From: Chrysogorgia sp. JL179-B06
Taxonomy: Eukaryota > Cnidaria > Anthozoa > Scleralcyonacea > Chrysogorgiidae
NCBI GenBank assembly: GCA_035772405.1
Contig: JAYKKM010000262.1
Location: 248,001-312,000, forward strand
DNA length: 64,000 nt
Reading direction: 5' to 3'
Positions 10,323 to 20,846 of the stretch are shown here, in pieces. Made by a program: the position numbers and the translations under genes. The notes beneath the pieces were generated by a model. It had not been told where the DNA came from. It saw only the letters and a program-made list of their open reading frames with translations, and ran no database searches. Numbering within the stretch: the stretch's first letter is position 1; each line of letters starts with the position of its first letter.

Positions 10323-10470
10323 CCGCACACACGACGAATTTGATCATTCGTGACCAAAATTATCAAACATATTTGATGTTTGGCTTACATGCCACGAATG
10401 ACCAAAATCGTCTGAAAAGTCACCCGCACACGAGAGTAACTGGAGCCAATGGTCACGAATGATATTTTGC
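10323..10470. repeat. Dispersed repeat, related to 1432-1600
   Basis: Contains CACGAATTTGATCATTCGTG and CCACGAATGACCAAAAT, partly inverted to each other, and a TATCAAACATATTTGATG core shared with 1432-1600. Confidence 0.4.
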
Positions 10471-10616
10471 TAAGCACGTACCTCCCGTGTGCCTCGGCCT
10501 TTGTGGTATAATGGTATTGTGTCAATTTAATGAAATTCTGTGTTTCCTTTTGAATGTAAGGATATGCAAAAGTACATAAAACCAGATCTGATATGGGCGA
10601 AAAATCACTGGCCAGC

Positions 10617-10698
10617 CAAGGTAGGTAGTATACAATATTATACAATATTGGGTAGGTAGTATACAATACAATATTGGGTAGGTAGTATACAATATATT
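10617..10698. repeat. Short tandem repeat GTAGGTAGTATACAATATT
   Basis: Three imperfect units of about 24-31 bp. Confidence 0.75.
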
Positions 10699-11999
10699 GC
10701 AACAGCTCTGCGACTGATCAATAATTATGCGATTTAGCTTACTGTAAGGTAAATCGCACAACTATTCGTCCTTACTGATTTAGGTCACTGCCGGGTTACC
10801 TTTCTCAGTCCAATTTTCTCTGACTGATTAGTGATTCAATAATTGTGCGAAACGTGCATTTACCAGCCTCGTTACAACGAAGCTATTGAAATGCAAATGA
10901 GTATGCCGAAGACACTTTTTTTGAGCTGCTGTCCATTCATATGATTGAATAATACACCAATCTTCAGATTTCGTTTGAAAAGTTTGAGCGACGTCTAGTT
11001 TTTACCAACAAATTTGGTCAAAATTCACGAAAATCATGAAATTATATGCCTTTCTTGTTAATTTCTTCGGCGATATTACTAACCAAGGGGGGGTTTACAA
11101 AGGAGCATTGTTTAACTGATAGTTATCGTACTCTGGGGACCCTAGAAAGGAAGTTTTTGCCTTCCACCTGCGTCTTCGCGAAGAAGCCTGGAACATGGCC
11201 TATGAAGATACTTGCCCTTTTTCATTTTCAATTGATTTTATTATAAATTTTAGTTCGCTGTGACCGAAACGAAGTCCTTAGCTTATGATTCGCGCCATTT
11301 GAGGAACGATTGAACAACTATTTAACACAGTACACGTATTTTAAAATCAACCTCCAGAGCCTTCGCATTTCCCGCGCGGCCGGGGATGCTTAGGTCTGGG
11401 TACGAGATTGGTTTCCGGGAGAAAAATGCATAGCAACCGACCACCGTGTTCGCGCAAACGATGAGAAAATAGAGCAATTTCATTGGTCGAGATATGCACG
11501 TGACAGCTGTCCACCGACTCCGGTCAAGATAACCAAGCTAGCCTCCTCCGCAGGCATCTCTGTGGCTTATTTTTCCCGAGTCAAATAGCTTCCAACGCTG
11601 TTTTGGCCATTTTTGGCCGAGCCAGAAGATGCGGGAGGGGAATGGGGCGAGGCGAAAATTAAGAGAAGCGAGAGATGCCTGCCAAAAATCGATGTGTGAG
11701 GACACGACTCTTCACCTCATGGACCTGTCAATTCACCCGGGGTAGGGTGGGGACATTTTGCTCTTATTTTCCAAACAAAAATTATATTGTATCTTATAGA
11801 ATTTAGTGGTATTCAGCCTATTTATTATACAAGATATGCATATCAAGTAGTTTTTACATATAATATGATAAAGTGAAGTCTTTTGGCAGCATAACATACA
11901 TCGTACACTAAAGATCGTACACTAAAGTCATACTAAAGTATATTCGCCTCCTGAAGTATCTAATAAACTCTTCTTTGTGAAACCGCTGTTGTATCGCAG
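10699..11999. other. No exon identified upstream of the NTPase/nuclease gene
   Basis: The first exon(s) and promoter of the gene at 12000-18779 should lie here or further upstream, but I cannot identify them. A small inverted repeat (GCAGGCATCTCT near 11552, reverse complement near 11676) suggests another MITE of about 140 bp. Confidence 0.4.
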
Positions 12000-12139
12000 A
12001 CTCAGCCTCCCTCCGCCCTAAGAGATGAAGAAGGAAGATATTTCGAAACTAAACTTTACACGCGACTGCAATGTTCAATTGATTGTGACCTTAGAGATTC
12101 GGGAACAGTAGTCCAAACCGTGCGCTATTGTTTAGTTGG
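12000..12139 (+). CDS. NTPase/nuclease gene, exon at 12000 (first visible)
   Basis: Acceptor TCGCAG just upstream and donor GTAAGT after 12139. The frame reads TQPPSALRDEEGRYFE and so on without stops and leaves one base (G), the first base of the Walker A glycine codon. It has no start codon, so at least one earlier exon is expected. Confidence 0.6.
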
Positions 12140-15100
12140 TAAGTTTTAATAATATAGATAGCTGCCAAAGCTTCAACAAACACATGACGTCCATGTCTAA
12201 ATTTTGCTTTTAATCTATGAATTTAAAGGAGCAAAAGGAGTGGGAAAGTCATCCCTTCTAGAGGCTTTGTGTAAGAATATAAATGACACGAAAAAGGGAA
12301 CAGCACACCATTTGGTAAGTACTAACGTAGCCTAACAAATAACAAGCTCAGTTTAAATATCCCAAAATCATCCTGCCAGAGCTGACGTTTCATATAAATA
12401 TCCCGAATTTAAAACATAGTCCTAACCCCAACATAACCCTAATCCTAACCCTAACCCTAACCCTACACCTAATACTAACGCTAACTCTTACGATAATGCT
12501 TTATTTTAGAAATAATAGCTGATTTTAATTTCGAATCTTACTACCGATAGTCTATGTGACGTCATTTCGGGATTTATATGAAACTTCACCCCGTGTTCTT
12601 ATCCTTTTAGGACCTGCAGTTTGCGTACAAACGGCAAAGACTTGAAGAAATTATTAATGACTATTTTTCTGTTGGTAAGTTTTAATAATATAGATAGCTG
12701 CCAAATTTGTATTGTTTGTTGTAAAACCATAGGCAGCCCAACAAATAGTGTTTAATGTATGAAAAGAATAAAAAAACTGTCGAAAAATTATTAAAAACAC
12801 ACAATTGAAACTCGTGAATACTGTACAGGTGTTGCGACTGTTGAGACCTGGGCACTGAGAAGAAAAAAAAGAGGAGTTGCTGGAGAGAAATGAAATGAGG
12901 ATGCTCAGATGGTTAATGGGATATCACTGAGAGAAAGGTTAAGGAATGAAGAGATAAGGAGAGCAGGTGTGACGAAGATCAGTGATAAGATCAGAGAAGC
13001 TAGATTGAGGTGGTATATACGGACATGTGGTGCAGAGAAAAGAACCAGTACCTATAAAGAGGGCATGGAGAGAACCAGTTGTTGGAAAGAGATGGAAATG
13101 GTTGAGATGGAAAGAGATATGAGGAAGGAAATGGAGGAAATTAATCAAGGCAGCCGACCCTTAATATTAAGAAAACGTTGGAGAAGAAGAAGAAGACTGT
13201 TGCGACGCACTGTAGGCAAATTCAGCGATTTGAACGCAATATATGCAAATCTATTTATACAGTAGTTTTAGGATAAATTTTCCAACTCTCAACATCGTCA
13301 AACCGCAGACACCCATAACAAACTTGTAAACGGCTGGGGCCAATTGGGTTGGTAATGCACTAGTCAGTGGTAAGCCCCACATCCCCCTACCCAGGGAATT
13401 ATAGGTGGGTTTGACCCTCTTTTACGCAATGGTATACATGTATGGGGCTTTAGACAATACCAGCCATGTGTCATCTACGACCGGGGACTATTGGCAGTGG
13501 CATCATCGGGGATTCCGGACTAGTTCCTAGAATCCTAGTCCTCTTTTCTCTCGATAATTCATTTTGATGACATCACAGAATGGGATAATCGAGAGGGGAC
13601 TTGCGGCAAATGATCCAAAATTAGCCATCGTGGACCCAGCACTAGCCTGTACAAAGGTAATCCAAAAATGGCCTATTATATTAGCATTATGCCATAGACC
13701 TTAACTATCTTTATTGTATATATGTTGTTTAAGTATCGGTTTGCTTTTTGGTACAGTCTTTTCGGGCAAGTTGTAAGCCTTGACATTCATGTTAAAAATA
13801 AAATAACTCTGTTGTTCTGTTACAATTGTTCTGATGGCTCTCGTTCATAAAATGATAACAGGGCTGCTTTCATAACATTTAAATAATTTATGATTCAGAC
13901 TATTTTTAGCTGGATAAACATATCAAATGTATATTGGTCATGGTCAATAAACAGGATTAAAAGAATGTTGCTTACTGGGTGGGCATTGAGCCTTTATAGT
14001 TTTATCTACTAAAATTCCTATCAATTATCAGTTATGGTTCTTTTTGTAATTGTCGGGAATTGTTTCGCCGCAACAAGAAACTCACAGATGTTTAGATTTT
14101 TTAAGCTTTTATTAAGACAAAAACACTCTCAGATCACTGCTCACAGTATAGTCTTCGTTCGTTCGAAGGTTCATGGTTCACTTATCACGCCACTTGTCAC
14201 GTGACAACTTACGTCATAACAACATAACATCTAAAGTTAACTAATTGCATAATGTTAAGTCACGACACTCTCCCCCTATTTGATTCCGAAGGTATCAAAT
14301 ATATTTTGTTCAGTTCAAGTGTCTAGTTCCTCTTGGTTGGCAATGGTCTTAATACGCTTTGCAGCAGCAATAGCAGCCTTTCTTGGTGTAAACTCCCTTG
14401 CTTTCGGATCAAGTGTAGGGGTTTCAGGATCTTGTGGTACATCACAGGACAGCTCCATTGGACATAATTGTTGTACCGCTCTCTCAAGGAATGATTTCCC
14501 CGCCCTAAGCTTTGCTGCGCGTATATCACCGTCTCTCCCTTTGATGAGTTTCACCACGACTCCGATGTTCCATTTCCCTCTATTTCGTTCTGTGCTTTGG
14601 ATCAGGACCACGTCACCAGGCTTGATAGAAAGTTCCGATCTCTTATGGTTAAGATTGTGTCTCTCTCTCAAACTCTTCACATATTCCCCGGACCATCTAG
14701 ACCACAACACGTCCTTGCAACGCCGAAGGTATCTTGCTCTCTTCCTCATGTCTACGTCTTCGATTGAATTTACTTCTTCTTCTGGCAAAATATTGGGTTG
14801 ACCAAACATCATGGCACTCGGTGTCAACACAGGCAGTTGTATGTCGTCTTCCACATACGTCAATGGGCGATTATTGAGTGCAACTTCGACATCTAGGATT
14901 ATTTCTTCAAACTCATTCCATGTAAGGTTGGCTCTTCCAATTGACTTGTACAAAGCTTGCTTTACCAACCCCACTAGTCTCTCAAACTGTCCTCCCCACC
15001 AGGGAGCTCTACTTAAATTGAATTGCCAGATAATGTTGTTGTGGGCAAGGTAGTTCTGCATCTTCTCATCCTTCATAATTCCCCTCAGCCATTTCGCAGC

Positions 15101-18100
15101 AGCAACGAAACTTTTACCATTGTCGGAGTATATCTTCTGAGGCCGACCACGTCTGGCGATAAAGTCAAGCTATGTATGCTATACTGCCTGTCATCCAATC
15201 CTTCGTTTTTGAACTCCACCTTCAGCAGTTGGTTGCACAACTATAAGCATTTTTCATATGCTGGATTTGCCTAAATGGCTTAGATCCCTGTTTGTGCTGG
15301 CCTTGTACTACCCTTTTTTCTTAACTACTTCCACGCAGGGATCAGATGGTTTTACATCCGAAGATGAAATGAAAAACCCAAGATCCCTCTTGAAACTGGG
15401 CATTCTTTTCTTTTTTTTCTAAAAACCAACGCAATATGGGACTCTCCAAAATGGACACAGTCAATTGTCATAATACTCAAGTCATATCATCTCAGAAAAA
15501 ACCTTAAGCTAAGGCGTTCAATGTTGCTAACTGCAGCTCCAGCAAGTTACCCTGTTGTAACGCCACATCAGTTTCCGTACCAACTTAGTAGCAAGTGAAG
15601 CCTTTCGTGTCGGTGGTCTTACCAGGATACGCTGTGCTGCCTCCAGAAGCTGTTTAATCAAAGGGTGCTGTGACATTCTGGGAAACCATTTTTCTTTTGT
15701 ACCCAGATAACCCCATACACTACCGAGTTAACTGCGGCAACCAACCTTTCTTGGATTAAATACACCAGAATAAGATATGGTATATTTACTGGTATAACCA
15801 CTTCCTTGGCCACCGCATGCACCACTGCAACTGAAAGAACACACAAATTACTTATACATAATCTACCAGCAATAAACTGCCCCTGCCATACTCTATTCCT
15901 GTCCTTTACTGACTGCCCCTACACCGGGCTATAGCCCCTAGGCTATGTGCCCCTCAGGCATTTGCCCTTATCCGCTATTGTGCCACCCATAGGCATTTGC
16001 CCCCTTATGGGGTATTGTGCCCTCACAGGCCTTTTACCCCTTGCAGGCTTTTTGCCACTAACATTAGCTATTGTGTCCCTAACAGGCTATTGTGCCTGAG
16101 ACCCTTTCAACAACGCCTTTTGTTCCGGATGTGACCCACCAGACCACGCAAAAGGCCTCTTAGACTTTTTTGGAGGGACTATTTTCTTTGCTTTTCTCTC
16201 TACGTCGGACAATTTCACGAATGGGTCGGACAATGTCCGTGACCGACCGATATTTTAAGGCCTGCAATGTATTCATGTTTAAGTTTTATAGTTTACTGCG
16301 AACCGCACCAAAATCTCTATTTTGTTTTACGCGCTTCAGCTATAACGCGGTCATTTACTATGGACCCCATATACCGCGTTATAACGAGGCTCCACTGTAT
16401 TTCTATTTCAGATCAATCTGGCAGTACCAACTTGTTGTTTATTGACAACATTCAACATCTGCCATCTACTATGAAGGGGGTTTTGAAGTCTGTAAGTATG
16501 ACACATGTGTATGTTACTGAATGTCAGGCCTTTATTTCCCCCGCCTTATGCTAAAAGGGAGGCAGGCAGGAAGGCGAAAAAAATAATGGCCTGACAAAAC
16601 TCTATTCACCCTCGTGCAGCCCTTAATATTTCTTATCTATTTTCATCTTGTGTGTATATGACAACTGGGCCAGCCGCATAGCCAAGACTGGGATCTCGTT
16701 TACCCAGGTCAGCCTGGGTAGCATGGCTAGCCCTCCCCATGTAACCACAAATGATGATGATCTCGGCAAACCGGGCCAGCTCGGGTACCCGTGCATGAGG
16801 TGACTATTTATGAACAAAGCTATGATGACGTAGCATCAGAATCAGGGCCGTAGCTAACCCCTAATGGTTGGGGTGTGTGAATGAAAAAATTTCCAAATGG
16901 ATCTCTAAATTTTCGAATAACATTCTTCTGAATTATACGGATGTTCAATCCTACTAGTTTACAGTTGATTATTGAAACCTTAATTAATATAAGTGACCCT
17001 CGTGTCTCACTCTTTTCCCGCCTTTCTGCCCCTGCCGTGTATTATTGCAAAATCATGTGAGCAAAATCATTATTGCAAGTTCAATTAACACCCATACACT
17101 AACGTTTTAAACAGAATATCTCACAACTGGACGTTCTGGTTTGTGCATCGTCAAGAGCTGGATTGGCTCAGTTGATTAGTGACAAAATAATCAGACTGAA
17201 CCCTCACGACCTGGAGATTTGGGTGGTGAATCCAGAAAAAGATGTCACAGAAAGTATTTTTCAGGTGCGAAGGGTTTTTGTCCATTTAAATTTTTCCATG
17301 GCCATGAAAAGTATAGCGCATGAGTACTTGAAATGTTATGTGATGTACGATCCTGTGGTTTTTTAGTGACATGTAGGGTTAGACTGTGTTCAAAAAGGGA
17401 GGAATGATAATGTGTTTTGGTACAAGGTGTTGCGCAATCAGATGTGTCGCGTATTTCTGGCCATGCCCCAGATTTCTAATCTCCACACACAGATATTTTA
17501 GACCTCTTACACCCTTTTTCAACGGTACAGTAGTGGTTTCCCCTCGATACCACTGTTTTGATATACTTACTGTTTGGCACCTATTTTTGAAAAGCAACCT
17601 GCTATTACAAATATTTTTGAAAACACTGGACCTTTTCGAATTGCGTTTCTAATTGCCTAGTACGCAGTACAATAACTATCGGTTATAATAACTTGCATTT
17701 CAGGAGTTATATACCGGACAGAAAGACGAAACTGTTCAACAATGTTTGGAAATGATTGGGCATATTCCCGGAAAGGCGGTTGTTCTGGCCAGACTACTAT
17801 CTCGTGGCTTGGAAGATATTGAGACATTTACTGATGGCGTGATAGAAGATGCCCTCCGCTGTCTGGAGACTGACAAAGAATTCTTTGAGCCAAATAATAC
17901 TGCAAATTTTTTTAAATTCCTCACAATTTGTGCTGCCGGTGGCATCGAGAAATCATATATGCTGAAATTCCTGCGTCTGACAATTGCTGACTTGCCTTGG
18001 ACGATGCTGAAGATGGAGAAACAAACAGAAATAAAAACGATAATGCCAGTGTCACCCTTGTGCAAGGAAGCGATAGAAAGTTATATCGCCAATACATCTG

Positions 18101-18779
18101 ATACGTGGAAACAAGTGGTAAATGTATTTATTCTTAAATTTGTTTGTTTGACATTTTCATGTGGGAAGATTAACGGAGTGCATCGAAACGTCGGAATCCT
18201 ACTTTTATACTTTTCAGGCTGACTAGAACTTACCCTAGATCACTAGTTTCATTCTTTAACATTTTTTTCTCTTTTCTTTTTCAGTTTGATCTCATGAATC
18301 AGTTTAGTTTGCCGTCACGTAATATCCGTGGATTGGTTTTTGAGATTGTTGTTGGTAAGGCATTAACCAAAGTGGAAAGGTTTACGTACTATGGCTGTAC
18401 AGGCACAACTACGGCCGTCACGCTGGGCATAATTGCGACAAACGTTAGCACTGCCAAGTCCCATTCTAGCGTTGGCACCATACATGAAAATACTTGCCTT
18501 TCCACACCACGTATGACAGGTTGTGACTTCCTGTTGAAGGTTAACAAGCAACTATATTTTATTCAATGTACAGTTGGCGATGTGGACAAGAAATTAGATT
18601 TCTGGAAAGATGCCCCAGCTGGGGCGATATCTCTCTTGGTCACACCACGCTGTGACTCCAGTTTTGTCACGGAACTTCTAGCTCGGAGAAGTGGATTATC
18701 CAAGAATTTCCGAGAGAACAAATTTCAATTGGTTGATGCCGCTCTTATCCCCAGCGACGACATCAAGTATTTCCTTTAG
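12000..18779 (+). CDS. P-loop NTPase plus nuclease-like multi-exon gene (RHS/Crinkler-type)
   Basis: Seven exons join in phase with GT-AG borders: 12000-12139, 12229-12314, 12611-12674, 16412-16491, 17115-17264, 17704-18117 and 18285-18779. The product (about 475 residues plus an unseen N-terminus) has a Walker A loop GAKGVGKS made across the first junction, a Walker B strand LLFIDNIQ in exon 4, an alpha-helical middle, and a C-terminal domain with GLVFEIVVGKAL, GCDFLLKV and LYFIQCTVG. The last three blocks fit a restriction-endonuclease-like fold (E, D and Q-x-T positions). This NTPase-plus-nuclease order is that of retrotransposon-hot-spot/Crinkler-like proteins (family knowledge); the assignment is by motif order, not a search. 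Exons 5 and 6 resemble STAND-type helical segments. The stop at 18777-18779 is followed by AATAAA-like words at 18868-18905. The 3.7-kb intron 3 contains a non-LTR fragment and a BEL/Pao end. Confidence 0.65.
12229..12314 (+). CDS. NTPase/nuclease gene, Walker A exon
   Basis: 86 nt; completes GAKGVGKSSLLEALC, a P-loop, then KNINDTKKGTAHHL. Ends in phase 0 at a GTAAGT donor. Confidence 0.7.
12611..12674 (+). CDS. NTPase/nuclease gene, short helical exon
   Basis: 64 nt between CTTTTAG and GTAAGT; encodes DLQFAYKRQRLEEIINDYF and leaves one base. The first bases of its intron repeat those after 12139. Confidence 0.6.
12838..13850 (+). mobile_element. Non-LTR retrotransposon 3' fragment (copy 1)
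   Basis: A degenerate reading frame carries MRMLRWLMG then, after a frame change, SLRERLRNEEIRRAG and KIREARLRW, the C-terminal region found after the reverse transcriptase in many LINE elements. A 3' untranslated part follows, to about 13850. A second copy of nearly the same 1 kb lies at 40838-41832 in the same orientation. Truncated at the 5' end. Confidence 0.7.
14051..14267 (-). repeat. BEL/Pao 3' long terminal repeat (217 bp)
   Basis: Starts TGTCG and ends CGACA on the + strand, so it is TG...CA on either strand. On the minus strand it is directly preceded by a purine tract (AATAGGGGGAGAG), the expected polypurine primer next to a 3' LTR, and by the BEL/Pao integrase end. Confidence 0.75.
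14315..15172 (-). pseudogene. BEL/Pao pol, integrase C-terminal half
   Basis: The open minus-strand frame from about 15172 contains the integrase core words IYSDNG and SRAPWWGGQFERLVGLVK, then the BEL-type C-terminal region (LTYVEDDIQLPVLTPS, RWSGEYVKSLRERH, GDVVLIQ, GVVVKLIKGRDG) to the stop at 14315. Upstream a stop breaks the frame in the core domain and the rest of pol, gag and the 5' LTR are absent. This is the 3' end of a retroelement stranded in a host intron. Confidence 0.85.
15173..15924. other. No gene seen (intron)
   Basis: No exon or recognisable element apart from short open frames with stops around them. Confidence 0.5.
15925..16110. repeat. Degenerate tandem repeat (about 25 bp units)
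   Basis: Imperfect alternation of CAGGCATTTGCCCCTT-like and GCTATTGTGCCCCT-like words. Confidence 0.6.
16412..16491 (+). CDS. NTPase/nuclease gene, Walker B exon
   Basis: 80 nt between ATTTCAG and GTAAGT. It starts with two bases that complete the previous codon and ends in phase 0. Encodes SGSTNLLFIDNIQHLP; LLFID is a Walker B strand. Confidence 0.7.
17115..17264 (+). CDS. NTPase/nuclease gene, exon 5
   Basis: 150 nt, phase 0 at both ends. Encodes SQLDVLVCASSRAGLAQL and LEIWVVNPEKDVTESIF, fitting the strand-helix part after Walker B in P-loop ATPases. Confidence 0.65.
17704..18117 (+). CDS. NTPase/nuclease gene, exon 6 (helical lid)
   Basis: 414 nt, phase 0 at both ends, 138 codons. Encodes an alpha-helical segment (CLEMIGHIPGKAVVLARLLSR and following) typical of the lid after a P-loop domain. 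Confidence 0.7.
18285..18779 (+). CDS. NTPase/nuclease gene, last exon (nuclease-like domain)
   Basis: Acceptor TTTTTCAG, 164 codons and a stop. GLVFEIVVG near residue 16, GCDFLLKV near residue 80 and FIQCTVG near residue 92 fit an E...D...Q-x-T arrangement of restriction-endonuclease-like domains in Crinkler/RHS proteins. Catalytic competence is not proven. Confidence 0.65.
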   Translation, partial: FDLMNQFSLPSRNIRGLVFEIVVGKALTKVERFTYYGCTGTTTAVTLGIIATNVSTAKSHSSVGTIHENTCLSTPRMTGCDFLLKVNKQLYFIQCTVGDVDKKLDFWKDAPAGAISLLVTPRCDSSFVTELLARRSGLSKNFRENKFQLVDAALIPSDDIKYFL

Positions 18780-18974
18780 TAAATGTTTAGACATTGAATC
18801 GCTATTGGTTGTTTGGGCTTATACTAGAATTGACATTGAATCGTAAGAATTAATTGACTGATTTAATTAATAAATTGACATGGAATTGTAGACTTCGTTA
18901 ATAAAATGAATAGAAAAGCATATCTACTCACGTTCAAACTTGTTGAATATATCTGCAGCACGATTTAAGTTTTT

Positions 18975-19390
18975 GCGGTTTTCTCAACGGTGCTGGATAG
19001 GTGTGGTCGACAGGCACGTGTTCACTTAAAAGTCGGAATGACGTTGTCATTAAACCCGCGGACAAAGGTGGCGCCGTTGTTGTTTGGAGAGCGGACTTAT
19101 ATAGACAAGAAGCTATTCGTCAGCTCAGCGACGCCTCCTTTTACACTAAGACCAATTCCGATTCCACTTCTACCCACCAAAAAACTGTGAAAACCACAAT
19201 TAATCGTTTAATTCAAGCCGGCGATTTGCCCGCCTCTGCATCCAACCTTATAATCACTACACCCAGAACCCCAGTTATGTATTTTTTACCCAAAATCCAT
19301 AAGCCTGATAACCCTGGCCGGCCGATCGTTTCTGCTTGCAGTTGCCTGACCGAGCTCATATCTAGCTTTTTGGATAATGTTATGCAGTGG
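18975..19390 (+). pseudogene. Penelope-like element reverse transcriptase, N-terminal fragment
   Basis: The frame carries NDVVIKPADKGGAVVVW, FYTKT and YFLPKIHKPDNPGRPIVSAC, the opening blocks of Penelope-type reverse transcriptases. It stops abruptly at about 19390, where a G-rich unrelated sequence begins, so the polymerase core and endonuclease are missing here. A Penelope GIY-YIG end is present at 37047-37321. Confidence 0.8.
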
Positions 19391-19583
19391 CGGCGCTAGG
19401 GGGGGCAAGGGGGGGGGGGGGGGGGGCATTTGCCCCCCCAATTATTTTTTTTAGCCCCCCCCCAATTTGCCCCCCAATATTTTTTCTTTTCCCAATTACC
19501 CCTTCGAAAGTGTAAATATATTTAATTAAACAGTGACATCAACGAATCAAGCGATTTAAGCGAATCGGTCATGTTCTGGACAG
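19391..19583. other. Low-complexity G/C runs; no gene
   Basis: Alternating long G and C runs (19398-19480) form a potential hairpin; no coding content. Confidence 0.6.
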
Positions 19584-19849
19584 CAGCGACGAGTAACTTT
19601 AAGCAACATACTTTTCAGTCAGTTAGTTATACATTTTACAGTTCATTTGTAATGTTTTTGAGGCTTCACATTGCTTCGAACTTTCTTTGTCGAGGCAGTT
19701 AAAATTTCGTTTGCCTAAAAACTTGATTGACAGGTTTTCTCTGTTTGTCATTTTTCCCAATCAGATTAAAAGCATTTTGCTGGCTTCTTTGTAGAGTTGT
19801 CGTATCGAGTTAGGAATTGATTTTAATAAATAAATAAATAATAATAATA

Positions 19850-19881
<32 letters not shown>

Positions 19882-20846
19882 GATAAACAAAACAAACAAA
19901 CAATAACAAATAAATAATAATAATGATAACAGTGTCGTTCGAAATTTTAACGATGAATGTATAAAATGTCATGTCGAAGTTTGATAAGGGCGTGGATATA
20001 TCTTCGAAACAACAAAGTACCTTCAACATGACAGTGACCCGCCGCATATTACACTGATATATGGTAATGAAGACAAATTTCAACTTTATACCGTCAAAAT
20101 TGACTTAAACGTAGAAACAATCTTAAGATTAAACACTTTGTCGCCTTTTTAATATAGTTTCAACTTACATTTTTCTAGCGTATAAAGTATTTGATAGTTA
20201 ACCTTTTTGAAGATAATTGCTCAGCTTATAGGGGGCCGATTACACGAGGCAAGTTGGCCCGGCTAATGCCGGACTAACTCGGAGAGCGGGATGAGTTTGA
20301 TTTGACGACGATGATTTCAACCCAAAATTCGCAATAACCTAGCAAATATTACTTCACTTGGGCAAAGTTACGTTAGTTTTACTGCAGTTTTACGCTGTTA
20401 TTTATGCTGAGGAAATTTTTATCGTTAATAAAAACGATTGTTATTGTTTTGACTAAGGCCCAGTTCAGACGCCGAACTTTTCATGAGCCGAACCTAATTC
20501 CAATTTAACCCGATTCTTGGCACTTTCTCGATATATGAGCAACCGAAATTTAAAATTATTATAGCATCAACCCAAGTCAGTTTTAGGATTAGGATTCTAT
20601 TACTCGGTACTAATAAGTATCCTCCATAATCCAGGGGTATAGGACAACTCGACAAAGCCAGCAAAATTGGGAAAAATGACAAACAGAGAAAACCTGTCAA
20701 TCAAGTTTTTAGGCAAACGAAATTTTAACTGCCTCGACAAAGAAAGTTCGAAGCAATGCTCAAAAAGCCTCAAAAACATTACAAATGAACTGTAAAATGT
20801 ATAACTAACTGACTGAAAAGTATGTTGCTTAAAGTTACTCGTCGTT
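19584..20846. repeat. Foldback element with about 180-bp inverted arms
   Basis: 19584-19763 and 20668-20846 are almost perfect reverse complements, opening with CGACGAGTAACTTTAAGCAA. About 900 bp lies between, including a (TAA)n microsatellite. The right arm is also found in the duplicated block near 30499-30597, without the left arm. Confidence 0.75.
19825..19925. repeat. (TAA)n / (AAC)n microsatellite
   Basis: A run of AATAAT and AAATAA units about 100 bp long. Confidence 0.9.

Larger units (their letters stand above)
12675..16411 (+). other. Intron of the NTPase/nuclease gene (3.7 kb, transposon-filled)
   Basis: Holds a non-LTR fragment (12838-13850), a BEL/Pao LTR and integrase end (14051-15172, minus) and a degenerate tandem repeat (15925-16110). 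I see no additional exon. Confidence 0.6.

Noticed and set aside
10007..10462. 151-codon plus-strand frame
   Set aside because: Runs through two repeat types (Tigger-like and a dispersed repeat), so it is not a gene.
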